Below are positions 23,141 through 31,180 of a DNA stretch of 43,421 bases, in pieces (the first letter of the stretch is position 1; each line of letters opens with the position of its first letter). Origin of the DNA: Syntrophomonadaceae bacterium (GTDB lineage Bacteria; Bacillota; DSM-12270; Thermacetogeniales; Thermacetogeniaceae). Location of the stretch: assembly GCA_012840385.1 (NCBI GenBank), contig DULK01000021.1:1-43421 (forward strand), in the 5' to 3' direction. The notes beneath the pieces were generated by a model. That model searched no databases. It worked only from the letters and a program-made list of their open reading frames with translations, and was not told the DNA's origin. The position numbers and the translations under genes are program-made.

Positions 23141-23791
23141 TTGTATAAAAAACTAATTTTAGCTTTGGTACTAGCGATGTTTTTCTTGGGCGTAACCTGC
23201 TCCGGCGTTTGGGCAGACACCGGCGTGATATTTCCCGATATACAAAATCACTGGGCTGCCCGGCAAATTAAATCGGTATGCGCGCAGGGTATTATGCACG
23301 GAACCGGCAACGGTTTGTTTGTACCCGACCGGGCGATAACAAGAGCAGAGTTGGCCGTGTGTCTTTATAACACCTTCAAACTGGATACAGGGGACAAACA
23401 ATTTATCAAGGCCCCATCGCTTGAAGACTACTACGATGATGCAAAACCCGGTAAATGGTACAGCGACGCCGTTCTGATGTGTGCCGTCAACGATATCTTT
23501 ACCGTCAACGGCCGGAGTTTCAAACCAGGTGACCCTGTAACCCGCATTGAGGCTGCCCAGGCAATAGAGAAATGCTTTACTGCCAAAAAGATACCGGTCG
23601 TCACCATTATGCTCTGGCCTGTTTATAAAGATCTGTCTGATGACGAGACGACAAAAGTTGTCTTTGTCAGCAATACCGGCATCATGAAGGGATATAACGG
23701 CTTTTTCCGCCCGTACGAAAAAATGACCAGGGCAGAAATGGCCTGCGCCCTCGAACGCACGGTTTCGATAATTAAACAATACAATTATTAA
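23141..23791 (+). CDS. Secreted protein with three S-layer homology (SLH) motifs
   Basis: A 216-residue exported protein. The signal peptide ends near SGVWA. The rest is three SLH-type repeats: FPDIQNHWAARQIKSVCAQG with ITRAELAVCLYN; YYDDAKPGKWYSDAVLMCAV with VTRIEAAQAIEK; and YKDLSDDETTKVVFVSNTGI with MTRAEMACALER. It has no other domain, so it may be an SLH-only cell-wall protein binding pyruvylated secondary polymer. GAGGAG lies 8 nt before TTG 23141; the GTG at 23132 abuts it. The GH18 gene follows in the same direction. Confidence 0.85.
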   Translation: MYKKLILALVLAMFFLGVTCSGVWADTGVIFPDIQNHWAARQIKSVCAQGIMHGTGNGLFVPDRAITRAELAVCLYNTFKLDTGDKQFIKAPSLEDYYDDAKPGKWYSDAVLMCAVNDIFTVNGRSFKPGDPVTRIEAAQAIEKCFTAKKIPVVTIMLWPVYKDLSDDETTKVVFVSNTGIMKGYNGFFRPYEKMTRAEMACALERTVSIIKQYNY

Positions 23792-23843
23792 ACAGGTAAG
23801 CAGCGTACGAAAAGAAATTGGAGAAATTGGAGGAAGCCGGAGA

Positions 23844-25229
23844 ATGAACTGGAGGAGAAAAACTGTTGGTCTTTTTCTTGTAGTCATGTTTCTTTTATTT
23901 TGCGTCATTACCGTTGCTCAACCGGCGGGGGCACAAGCCGTCACTCCGGGGGTGACCCTGAACGGGCAAAGGGTATATTTCCCGGATGTCCAGCCGGTAA
24001 ATGTTAACGGGCGCGTTCTGGTGCCGATACGGTTTATCGCCGAATCACCCGCCTTTGGCGCGGTGGTGACTTTTGAGCAGTCAACCTGCAAAGTTACCGT
24101 TACGCGGGGTTCTCAAACGGTCGTTTTTCAGCCTGACAGCCGTAACGTCTACGTCAACGGTAAACTTTTCACGCTGGATGTTGCACCCATCTTAAAATCG
24201 GGGCGCACCCTGGTGCCTCTGCGCTTCCTGAGCGAAACCTTCGGTGCCACCGTCAACTGGGATGCCTCAAGAAACATGGTTTTGATCGAACTGAAGAACG
24301 GCGGGCAGAAGATAGTCCTGGGCTATTACTTCGTTGGGGCCTATGACGAGATGCTGGCACAGCACGGCAACCTGACCGACGTAGCCTTTCACTGGTACAG
24401 GGCTGATGAAACCGGAAGCCTGACACAGGCATACGAAATCCAAAATTCCCGGCGTGCGGTGGAAGCCGCCCAGAAGAGCAACCTGAGGACGCAGGCAGGT
24501 GTCGCTCTGTTTGACCGGCAGAAACTCCATCTTCTGCTGAACAGCAAGGAGGCACGCAGCAGCTTAATAGGGAGTATTGTCGATCTTGTGCGCAGGGAAA
24601 AATTCCAGGCCGTCAACCTGGACTTCGAGTCCGTTGCACCTGAAGACAGGGATGCCTATAACACCTTTTTAGCAGAGCTTTCCCAGGCATTGAAGCAATC
24701 CCAAACCGGCCTGATGGTGGCGGTGCCCGCCAAGGAACGGGAGGTGTCATGGCTTGCCGCCTACGATTACGGTGAAATAGCCAGATACGCCGACCAGATA
24801 GTGGTTATGGCCTATGATCAGCATTACCGGACGGGAACCCCCGGCCCCATCGCACCCCTTGACTGGGTCGGCCGGGTTATTTCCTATGCCAAACAGCAGG
24901 TTCCGGCAGGCAAGATCATTCTGGGGCTCGGTATTTACGGCTATGACTGGCCGGAGGGACAGCCCGCCAAATCCTTGAGCTACCAGGAAGCTGAAAACCT
25001 TGCCGCCTCCCGGAATGTTAAGGTGCAGTGGGACCCCGTCGCCTGCCTCCCCCACTTCACTTACAGTGATGAAAACGGAACCGTTCACCAGGTCTGGTAC
25101 GAGAACCGTTACAGCCTGAAGGCCAAGCTGGACCTGGCAGCAAACCAGGGGCTGGCCGGAGTCTCAATCTGGCGCCTCGGTATGGGCTTCCCGGAATTCT
25201 GGAATGACCTTGCGGTATACAAAAATTAA
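23844..25229 (+). CDS. Exported stalk-domain GH18 protein, YaaH-like hydrolase
   Basis: A 461-residue exported protein. Signal peptide about residues 1-31 (AQPAGAQA cleavage area). Residues 33-150 form the copper-amine-oxidase N-terminal-like stalk domain common in clostridial envelope proteins, with paired VLVPIRFIAE and TLVPLRFLSE repeats. Residues 155-458 are a GH18 barrel: VLGYYFVGAYD, VNLDFESVAPED with the catalytic Glu, VVMAYDQHY, LGLGIYGYDWPEG and GVSIWRLGMG. This class includes spore-cortex N-acetylglucosaminidases such as YaaH. ATG 23844 follows GGAGGAAG. Peptidoglycan as substrate is inferred from the family. Confidence 0.88.
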   Translation: MNWRRKTVGLFLVVMFLLFCVITVAQPAGAQAVTPGVTLNGQRVYFPDVQPVNVNGRVLVPIRFIAESPAFGAVVTFEQSTCKVTVTRGSQTVVFQPDSRNVYVNGKLFTLDVAPILKSGRTLVPLRFLSETFGATVNWDASRNMVLIELKNGGQKIVLGYYFVGAYDEMLAQHGNLTDVAFHWYRADETGSLTQAYEIQNSRRAVEAAQKSNLRTQAGVALFDRQKLHLLLNSKEARSSLIGSIVDLVRREKFQAVNLDFESVAPEDRDAYNTFLAELSQALKQSQTGLMVAVPAKEREVSWLAAYDYGEIARYADQIVVMAYDQHYRTGTPGPIAPLDWVGRVISYAKQQVPAGKIILGLGIYGYDWPEGQPAKSLSYQEAENLAASRNVKVQWDPVACLPHFTYSDENGTVHQVWYENRYSLKAKLDLAANQGLAGVSIWRLGMGFPEFWNDLAVYKN

Positions 25230-25230
25230 C

Positions 25231-25289
25231 GGGGGCACTCTGACACAGAATTTCCTTGCCAACCTCTTGGCAACCTTTGGAGTGCGCCC
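25231..25289. other. Nested inverted repeats after the GH18 gene
   Basis: An outer stem pairs 25231-25240 (GGGGGCACTC) with 25280-25289 (GAGTGCGCCC) at 9 of 10 positions. Inside it, TTGCCAA-CCTC-TTGGCAA (25256-25273) is a perfect 7-bp hairpin. On the minus strand a short T-rich run follows, but rightward no clear U tract does. It may be a terminator variant or a structured RNA. Confidence 0.45.
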
Positions 25290-25345
25290 TGCAGGCTTTG
25301 GCCTTTATTTACAGCTCCTTCTTCCCAACACCGGTTTAGACGAGG

Positions 25346-25351
25346 TATAAT
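25346..25351 (+). promoter_or_regulatory. -10 box upstream of the Cys-containing unknown gene
   Basis: A consensus TATAAT lies 39 nt before the ATG at 25391. No convincing -35 is present at 16-18 bp upstream. Confidence 0.35.
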
Positions 25352-25390
25352 AAGAACAAATGTTCTGTTGCGGGAAGGGGTTTCATACAA

Positions 25391-25747
25391 ATGGCCGACT
25401 ATAACAACATCTGGCACGGCCACCGCATCATATTACCGGAAGCCAGAGAAAAGGATACGAAACGCTGCGCTGACTGCCGGTTCTTTATTGAGATTCAGGG
25501 AAAAGAAGAAAATCGTTTCGGCTGCGTTCAGGGAATCGAGAAGTACGGAAAGCTATACAAAAGAGTTCCCGAGAGAATACACGTAATGGAGATTTTAAGG
25601 GTGCAGGGCAGCGAAGGATTGCAGGCAATACTGGATAGAGGTGATCCGGAGAAACAGGCCTGCGGAATGTTTTTGCCGAGGCTAAGTAATAAAAGAGTCT
25701 TTGATAGTTCATTCAATCGAGCATCAAAAACTTTTAAAAACCCATGA
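25391..25747 (+). CDS. Conserved-looking hypothetical protein with CxxC motif
   Basis: A 118-residue soluble protein. The N-terminus reads NIWHGHRIILPEAREK, followed by CADCRFFIEIQGKEENRFGC (residues 27-46) and a later Cys near 91 (KQACGMFLP). Four cysteines in CxxC...C...C spacing suggest a small metal site. The middle (ERIHVMEILRVQGSEGLQAI) is probably helical. ATG 25391 follows GGAAGGGG. The LPE-R-E start faintly recalls YolD-like proteins, but the remainder does not, so I leave it unnamed. It is a single gene, convergent with the chemosensory operon. Confidence 0.75.
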   Translation: MADYNNIWHGHRIILPEAREKDTKRCADCRFFIEIQGKEENRFGCVQGIEKYGKLYKRVPERIHVMEILRVQGSEGLQAILDRGDPEKQACGMFLPRLSNKRVFDSSFNRASKTFKNP

Positions 25748-25827
25748 TGAGCTTTCATTCCTCACGGGAAGAACTCCTGTTTCATCAAACGGCGGGGGTG
25801 CAATTTTTTACTCCCCGCAGTAGGGAT

Positions 25828-26202
25828 CTATATTTTCACCACCTTGCGGATCACGGCAATGAGCTGCTCCGGCTGGAATGGCTTGACTATCCAGCCTGTT
25901 GCTCCTGCTCTCTTACCTTCTTCCTTCTTTTCCGCTTGGGACTCTGTTGTCAGCATCAATATCGGCGTAAAGCGGTAGGCGGGATTGGAGCGCACTGCCC
26001 TGATCAATCCTATCCCGTCGAGCCTCGGCATGTTCAGATCGGTAATTAAAAGATGAAATCTCTCTGCAGCCATATCTATCTTTTTCAGGGCGTCCTCCCC
26101 GTCGGCGGCCAACTCGACCTCATAACCGGCCTGCTCAAGCACCATTCTGACACTTGCGCGGACCGTCGCCGAATCGTCCACTGCCAGAACCCTCTTTGCC
26201 AT
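25828..26202 (-). CDS. CheY-like single-domain response regulator, last gene of the chemosensory operon
   Basis: A 124-residue receiver domain. The acidic pair is Asp9/Asp10 (AVDDSATVR), the phosphoacceptor is Asp55 (LLITDLNMPRLDG), and the switch Thr and Lys are in MLTTES and IVKPF. The ATG at 26202 follows GGAGGG at 7 nt; the frame upstream overlaps the preceding gene. With no output domain it must act by protein contact. Its immediate upstream neighbour has a CheZ-like motif and may dephosphorylate it. The other operon CheY (29956) differs in sequence, so they may serve separate outputs or one may be a phosphate sink. Confidence 0.9.
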   Translation of the reverse strand: MAKRVLAVDDSATVRASVRMVLEQAGYEVELAADGEDALKKIDMAAERFHLLITDLNMPRLDGIGLIRAVRSNPAYRFTPILMLTTESQAEKKEEGKRAGATGWIVKPFQPEQLIAVIRKVVKI

Positions 26203-26218
26203 ACTTATTCCCTCCATA

Positions 26219-27388
26219 TTAAAACAACTCCACATTCTCTCCAAGCTCTTCATAAACCCTGCCGACTCTTCTCTCGTCAAGGCACTTCTGACCGGTCGTT
26301 AATTCGTGGTGTAACCTCTCAGCACGCATCGTGTATTTCCTCTTGAATCCTTCGAACAGGCGCCGGTCCACTGCCTTCATCCCGCCCTTATTAAGATTGT
26401 CCAACACCCCGTCCAGCTCGCTCCTGACATCCTGCAAGATACTCAATGCGTTGCGGATCTTCTGGTAGGAGATATCCTGGAACTGCAGAGCGTCTACTAT
26501 CTTGCCAAGGCTCTCCAGAATACTGTCTATCTCCTCGCCCGAACCTTTAAGCCCTGCGACAATGTCGCCGGTCCTCACCTCCAGCTGAGCAAGATACTCG
26601 CCGAGCAACCTGTCGGAGTCCTCGCAAAGATGAGCGGCATTTTCCGCCTTTGCGGAAATCTCGGAAGCAAACTGCCTGAGCTTTTCCTCTACCATTCCCG
26701 CCGTCTCGTCAATTGCCTTGACGGAGTCACCGATCATTCCGCTCAGCTTCATGACTTCGCCCGCTATCACACCCAACCCGCACCCCATCTCTCCAAGGTG
26801 CGCCGCTTCGATCTCGGCATTGATGGCGACCAGGTTCGTTTGGCGCAGTATACCCCTGATGCGTTCCGCTATGCTGCGAAACCTGTCCGCCTGAATCCCT
26901 TGCATCATTTCCAGGTAGGAATCCCCGCTGGCAATAAACTCCGCTACTGCCGACCTGCTGGAATCAACCAGCGCCCGGGCTGTCCTGCGAGCTTCGTCTA
27001 CAAGGCCTGCAGATCCTGTCTCCTGCCCCGATGCCAGTTCACCAATGGTCTTCTGCAGCCTCCTCAAGCCGGCGTTCGCCCTCTCCACCATCTCGCCGAC
27101 AGCCGCCGCCCACCTCTCCCCGGCCTCTCCGGCCTCACGGTGCGCTTCCCCGATCACGGACTCGACGAGGCTCAGGGCGTCCCTGAATGTTGTGAAAAAC
27201 TCGCGGGCCTCTGCAGGGTTCACCTTGATCACATCTTCCTCCGTTGCAACATCAGGCCTGCCAGGAGCTCCAGGTTCTTCTCCGGAAGTATCTTCTTTCC
27301 CCATTTCATGCTTTTTTCTTCTGTAGAGAAGAACAAAGCCGATACCTGCTACAAAGCCCAGACAAAAACATGCAATGGCAACTAGCAC
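26219..27388 (-). CDS. Membrane MCP-like protein with CheZ-like motif
   Basis: A 389-residue protein: one N-terminal membrane segment (residues 2-22), an acidic linker, then a long helical region. Residues 183-212 (QTNLVAINAEIEAAHLGE, then GVIAGEV) are a diverged MCP signalling tip. Residues 300-311 read ALQFQDISYQKI, matching the CheZ active-site pattern FQDLTxQxI with Asp305 and Gln309 in the DxxxQ spacing. The end (EELGENVELF) is acidic. There is no periplasmic sensor. The GTG start overlaps the STAS stop by 7 bp. The CheY gene follows by 16 bp, so a role in CheY-P turnover is inferred. Earlier annotation pipelines would probably call it a chemoreceptor. Confidence 0.8.
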   Translation of the reverse strand: MLVAIACFCLGFVAGIGFVLLYRRKKHEMGKEDTSGEEPGAPGRPDVATEEDVIKVNPAEAREFFTTFRDALSLVESVIGEAHREAGEAGERWAAAVGEMVERANAGLRRLQKTIGELASGQETGSAGLVDEARRTARALVDSSRSAVAEFIASGDSYLEMMQGIQADRFRSIAERIRGILRQTNLVAINAEIEAAHLGEMGCGLGVIAGEVMKLSGMIGDSVKAIDETAGMVEEKLRQFASEISAKAENAAHLCEDSDRLLGEYLAQLEVRTGDIVAGLKGSGEEIDSILESLGKIVDALQFQDISYQKIRNALSILQDVRSELDGVLDNLNKGGMKAVDRRLFEGFKRKYTMRAERLHHELTTGQKCLDERRVGRVYEELGENVELF

Positions 27389-27645
27389 TTAAGCACCCCC
27401 ATCGCTCCCAGGATGCTGCGCAGTTCTTCCTGTACCGGAGGATCTAAAGAGACATCTGCTACCTCGCGTATAAAGCAGAGAAGCAACTGGACAATGCTGA
27501 GATCTATGCCTTCCAGATCTCGCAGGTCTATCGAGGGGCCGGTCTCCGCCTTGAGTTCGATCAGGGCCTGCTTCAACTCCCACGAATCTTCTATGCTGAG
27601 GCTACCTTCAAGCAACAAAACGCTGCCTTTCCTGGTGATCGTCAC
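27382..27645 (-). CDS. STAS-domain protein
   Basis: An 87-residue STAS (anti-sigma-factor-antagonist-like) domain. VLLLEGSLSIEDSWELKQAL is the first strand-helix unit, and IDLRDLEGIDLSIVQLLLCF contains the loop where Ser/Thr phosphorylation occurs in SpoIIAA; here the usual DSS/DTA is replaced by IDLS, so the Ser may or may not be the site. The GTG start overlaps the cheA stop as GTGA, and the 3' end overlaps the next gene. A partner-switch or scaffold function within the signalling array is inferred. No anti-sigma kinase gene is nearby. Confidence 0.82.
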   Translation of the reverse strand: MTITRKGSVLLLEGSLSIEDSWELKQALIELKAETGPSIDLRDLEGIDLSIVQLLLCFIREVADVSLDPPVQEELRSILGAMGVLKC

Positions 27646-29963
27646 TGCATGACACCTCCTGAGACCAAACTCCTGGGATTCAAAACAAGGAGTATGCTAC
27701 CGTCGGAGAGAATGGAAGCACCGGTGTAAAGCTCGATGTTCCCCATATCACCAGGCAACGGTTTTAAGAGAATCTCCACTTCTCTTTCTAGAGCATCAAC
27801 GGCTACCCCGCTGCCTGAACGCAGGATGACGACGCTGTGGGAGTCGCCACCTGTAGCGGGCTCGTAACCCAGGACATTCCTCAGATGGGTTACTGCGACC
27901 ACCCTCCCCCTGAGGTAGAGCCCCTCTCTCTTACCCAGGCCGTGCAGGTCGTCACTCCCGGCACGAACTACCTCCTGCACATCTTCCATAGGGATTCCGT
28001 ACCTGGAATCACCACAGCGTACCACCAGAACCCGTGTTGTGGCAACTGTGAGGGGGAGTTCCAGGCGGACTGTCAAGCCGGTGCCGGGGGAGTTCTTCAG
28101 CTGCACGCTTCCCCCCAGGCTCTCAACGGTATCCCTGACGACGTCCATCCCCACGCCGCGGCCGGATAACTCGCTGACCTCCTTTTTTGTGGAAAAACCG
28201 GGTTCGAAAATGAGCTGTACCGCTTCATCGTCCGGGATTAGTGAGGCTTTATCAGGAGTGATCACTCCTTTTTCTACAGCGTTTTCCTTTACTCTGACAG
28301 GATCGATTCCTCTCCCATCATCCTCCACCTCGATGAAAACAGTGTGACCGTCCTGCCCTGCACGCATGGCAAGTGTCCCCTCCGGGTCCTTCCCGGCCGC
28401 AGACCTTTCTTCAGGCGGTTCCAGCCCATGGTCAAGGGAGTTGCGGACGATGTGCAGCAGCGGCTCGTATACCCTTTCCAGAACCGTTTTGTCGATTCTG
28501 GTTTCTTCACCCTCGATGAGGAGCCTGACCTTCTTGCCCAGGTCCTTGCTGACATCCCTTACAAAGCGAGGAAATCGCCGGAAGATCTGGGATGCGGGTA
28601 TGAGCCGCAGGCCCATAACCATGTCCTGCAGCTCGCGGCTGATCTGCTCAAGCAACTGGTACTTCTCCTTAAGCTCCCGCGCCGCCTCGGGTATTCCCCA
28701 GTAGACCTCCAGCTTCCGTACAAGGTATGGGATGCTGTTTTTGGCAACGGTCAGTTCGCCTGAGAGCTCGAAAAGCCTTTCAAGCTGGCTCTCCTCGATT
28801 CGAATGAATTTCCTTCCGCCTGTGTCCGGTGATGCCCCTGAAGGGCTGTGTCCGCTGACTGCGACATTTCCGGGAGTAAACGCCACACCCGCCTTCTCGC
28901 TCCCTGCTCCTGCAGACATCCTCTCACCTCCCGCAAGCGCCGCCTCGAGCATATTGACAGCTTCGTTGAAGCAGCGCCAGTCGGGATCAGGCTCCCCCAG
29001 CCGCCTGTCCAGGATATCCTGCTCCCCGACAGCGCCGGTTATGAGTGAGAGCACCCTTTCCAGAGAAGGCGCGGCAGTAGCGCGCCCCTTGTTCTGTTCG
29101 ATGTAAATCTTCTGCTGGCGCAGGATCTCCTTGAGTATCCCTGTGTCGTAAGACAGCGGTCTCTCCCCCGCCCAAAGCGAAGTGAGATCTTCTTTTTTCA
29201 GCTCGCAGATCAGGATCTGGTTGCTGGCAGGGTCGAGAAATTCCACGGTCTCCCTTAGCTCGGACAGCATCCCCGGAGGAGCCAGCAGGTAGATCTCAAA
29301 CCACACCCAGACGCGCTCCGGGTCCAGTTCTTCAAGGGAAGGAAGGCTCTCGCTGTGGCAGACGAAGGAAACTACATCTCCAAGCCTGAGGATTTCACAC
29401 ACGATCACCAGCGGGTCCTGCCCTGTATAAAAAATCTCCGGATCAAATTTCAGGACAACCTGGTAAACGCTCATTCCTTCCCTTTCCGAGGCTTTCAGGA
29501 TCTCTGCCCTGGCATCCGCGGAAAGCCTGGAAAGATAGTCGTTGCCGGAATCTTCCTGCGGCCCTACATTAGAGACAGTGTTGTGTCCGGCACCGCGCAG
29601 GGCGCCAAGGGCTGCCAGCACCTCGACATGCCTCGCGGGGTCCGCCTGCATGCCGGAGGCAAGCAGGGCTACAAGCTCTCTGACATAGTCGAATCCCTGG
29701 AAAAGAAGGTCCGCCAGGTTGCTGGTGAAGGGCATCCTGCCGGCCAGGACGTTTTCCAGTGCCTCTTCAAGCAGATGGGTGACTTCAGAAATCTCTGCGG
29801 CTCCGACAAGTCCGGCTGCCCCCTTCAGGGTGTGGGCGCTCCGGAAGAGGTCCCTGATTGCGTCGCCGTTCCCTGGTTCCCTTTCCAAAACAAGGGCGGC
29901 CCTGTCCAAATTTTCAAGCAGTCCTTCGGCCTCTTCGAGAAATCCGGCCAGCAGTTCATCCAT
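27642..29963 (-). CDS. cheA: Chemotaxis histidine kinase CheA
   Basis: A 773-residue kinase. P1 HPt domain: phosphoacceptor His44 in FRSAHTLKGAAG. Residues about 140-270 form a divergent P2-like response-regulator-binding region, followed by a Ser/Gly-rich linker. P3 dimerisation starts at RIEESQLERLFELSGELTVA. P4 ATPase: N box HIVRNSLDHGLEPPEER, G1 VEDDGRGID, G2 SGRGVGMDVV. P5 CheW-like: VLVVRCGDSRYGIPMEDVQE to the end. All catalytic elements are present, so an active kinase is expected. It overlaps the preceding cheY by 8 bp and the STAS gene by 4 bp. Inputs are presumably the soluble MCP through the triple CheW. Confidence 0.95.
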   Translation of the reverse strand: MDELLAGFLEEAEGLLENLDRAALVLEREPGNGDAIRDLFRSAHTLKGAAGLVGAAEISEVTHLLEEALENVLAGRMPFTSNLADLLFQGFDYVRELVALLASGMQADPARHVEVLAALGALRGAGHNTVSNVGPQEDSGNDYLSRLSADARAEILKASEREGMSVYQVVLKFDPEIFYTGQDPLVIVCEILRLGDVVSFVCHSESLPSLEELDPERVWVWFEIYLLAPPGMLSELRETVEFLDPASNQILICELKKEDLTSLWAGERPLSYDTGILKEILRQQKIYIEQNKGRATAAPSLERVLSLITGAVGEQDILDRRLGEPDPDWRCFNEAVNMLEAALAGGERMSAGAGSEKAGVAFTPGNVAVSGHSPSGASPDTGGRKFIRIEESQLERLFELSGELTVAKNSIPYLVRKLEVYWGIPEAARELKEKYQLLEQISRELQDMVMGLRLIPASQIFRRFPRFVRDVSKDLGKKVRLLIEGEETRIDKTVLERVYEPLLHIVRNSLDHGLEPPEERSAAGKDPEGTLAMRAGQDGHTVFIEVEDDGRGIDPVRVKENAVEKGVITPDKASLIPDDEAVQLIFEPGFSTKKEVSELSGRGVGMDVVRDTVESLGGSVQLKNSPGTGLTVRLELPLTVATTRVLVVRCGDSRYGIPMEDVQEVVRAGSDDLHGLGKREGLYLRGRVVAVTHLRNVLGYEPATGGDSHSVVILRSGSGVAVDALEREVEILLKPLPGDMGNIELYTGASILSDGSILLVLNPRSLVSGGVMQ

Positions 29964-30339
29964 TGCTTCCGACCTCCCCCGTCAGTATGCGGCAGACCTC
30001 CAGCAGCAGCTTCGGAGGTACCGGCTTAACGAGGTGAAGATTTGCTCCTGTCGCCAGGCTTTGCACAATATCATCAGTACTCGACTCGGACGATACGACA
30101 ATCGCCGGAATGACCTGCAGTTCAGGGCGCTCCCGGATCTCCTTGAGGAAATCGATCCCGGTCACACCCGTCATGTTGATGTCCACCAGGAAAAGGTCGA
30201 TATTATGCTGCAGAGAAATTTCGATTGCCTCGCATCCGTTTTCCGCTTCCTCAAGTTCAAATCCGGCGGCTTCAAGCACCTTCCGATAATAGGCGCGCAC
30301 GGTCTGGGAATCGTCGACGACAAGAATTTTCTTCGCCAT
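29956..30339 (-). CDS. CheY-like response regulator
   Basis: A 127-residue receiver domain with Asp9/Asp10, phosphoacceptor Asp53 (LFLVDINMTGVTG), the switch Ser in VVSSES and Lys in LVKPVPP. The residue after the phospho-Asp loop differs from the other CheY of the operon (MTGVTG versus MPRLDG). It overlaps cheA by 8 bp, the tightest link, making it the most likely direct target of CheA. ATG 30339 follows GAGGATG. No output domain is present. Confidence 0.9.
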   Translation of the reverse strand: MAKKILVVDDSQTVRAYYRKVLEAAGFELEEAENGCEAIEISLQHNIDLFLVDINMTGVTGIDFLKEIRERPELQVIPAIVVSSESSTDDIVQSLATGANLHLVKPVPPKLLLEVCRILTGEVGSNG

Positions 30340-30348
30340 AAATCATCC

Positions 30349-31176
30349 TCATTTCTGATAAATAATAGCATTGTTGAATTTGCGCACCCTGAAGACCGGA
30401 GAGATCCTGCTCATGGACTCCGAATGGCCGAGAAAAATAAAGCCTTTTGGCAGCAGGGATTCATAAAAATAAAGGGCTACCTCGCGTCTTCCCATGTCAT
30501 CGAAGTAGATCAGTACATTGCGGCAGAAGATGGCGTGGAAATCACGCATACCACTCATCTGCTGGCGGTCTTTGAGATTTACCTGGTAGAAGCGCACCTT
30601 CTCCTTGAGACAGGCATCTACCCCGTACCTGCCACCTGTTCTGGTGAAATATCTGTTAAGGTACACCTCGGGCACATCACGCACTGATCGCTCATCGTAT
30701 ACCCCGAGGCGTGCCTTCAAGAGCACCTCGCTGTTGATATCCGTGGCATGCACCTCGAAGTCCGCACCATCCTCTCCCAGCATCTCCAGCAGTATAATTG
30801 CCAGGGTGTAAGCCTCTTCTCCCGTTGAACATCCCGCCGACCAGACCCGCAAGGGCCCCATGCCTGCATTGGCGATAATTTCAGGGAGGGCCTCCTCGGC
30901 GAAGCACTTGAGCTGTTCGTATTCCCTGAAAAAATAAGTCTCGTTTACGGTGAGGCGGTTGAGCAGTATCTGGAGCTCCCGTCCCGAGAGATCACCTTGC
31001 AGGTACTGGAAGTATCTCCGGAAACTTTCAAGTTTCGTTGCACGCATGCGATCACAAATGCGCTTCTCCACATAGTAGCGCTTCTTATCATCGTAAGAGA
31101 GACCGGTTTTATTTCTGATGAAATCGGTTAGAAGGGTATATTCTTCATTTGAAATATTGATTGCTGTCTCGTTCAT
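30349..31176 (-). CDS. cheR: Chemoreceptor methyltransferase CheR
   Basis: A 275-residue S-adenosylmethionine-dependent glutamate methyltransferase. The N-terminal helical domain (SNEEYTLLTDFIRNKTG, RRYFQYLQ) precedes the SAM-binding core RVWSAGCSTGEEAYTLAIIL, EVHATDINSEVL and the catalytic-side block FHAIFCRNVLIYFD. An upstream TTG at 31194 overlaps the HEAT gene and lacks a good ribosome site; GGAG lies 12 nt before ATG 31176, which I prefer. It methylates the receptor adaptation region, presumably of the double-tip MCP in this operon. Confidence 0.94.
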   Translation of the reverse strand: MNETAINISNEEYTLLTDFIRNKTGLSYDDKKRYYVEKRICDRMRATKLESFRRYFQYLQGDLSGRELQILLNRLTVNETYFFREYEQLKCFAEEALPEIIANAGMGPLRVWSAGCSTGEEAYTLAIILLEMLGEDGADFEVHATDINSEVLLKARLGVYDERSVRDVPEVYLNRYFTRTGGRYGVDACLKEKVRFYQVNLKDRQQMSGMRDFHAIFCRNVLIYFDDMGRREVALYFYESLLPKGFIFLGHSESMSRISPVFRVRKFNNAIIYQK

Positions 31177-31180
31177 AAAT

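Noticed and set aside
23171-23908. 245-codon leftward frame across the SLH gene
   Set aside because: It is antisense to three clear SLH repeats and a signal peptide, and spans two real genes.
25791-25820. GC-rich hairpin between the Cys-containing gene and the last cheY
   Set aside because: GCGGGG/CCCCGC forms a stem, but the T run is in the loop rather than after it, so termination is not supported.
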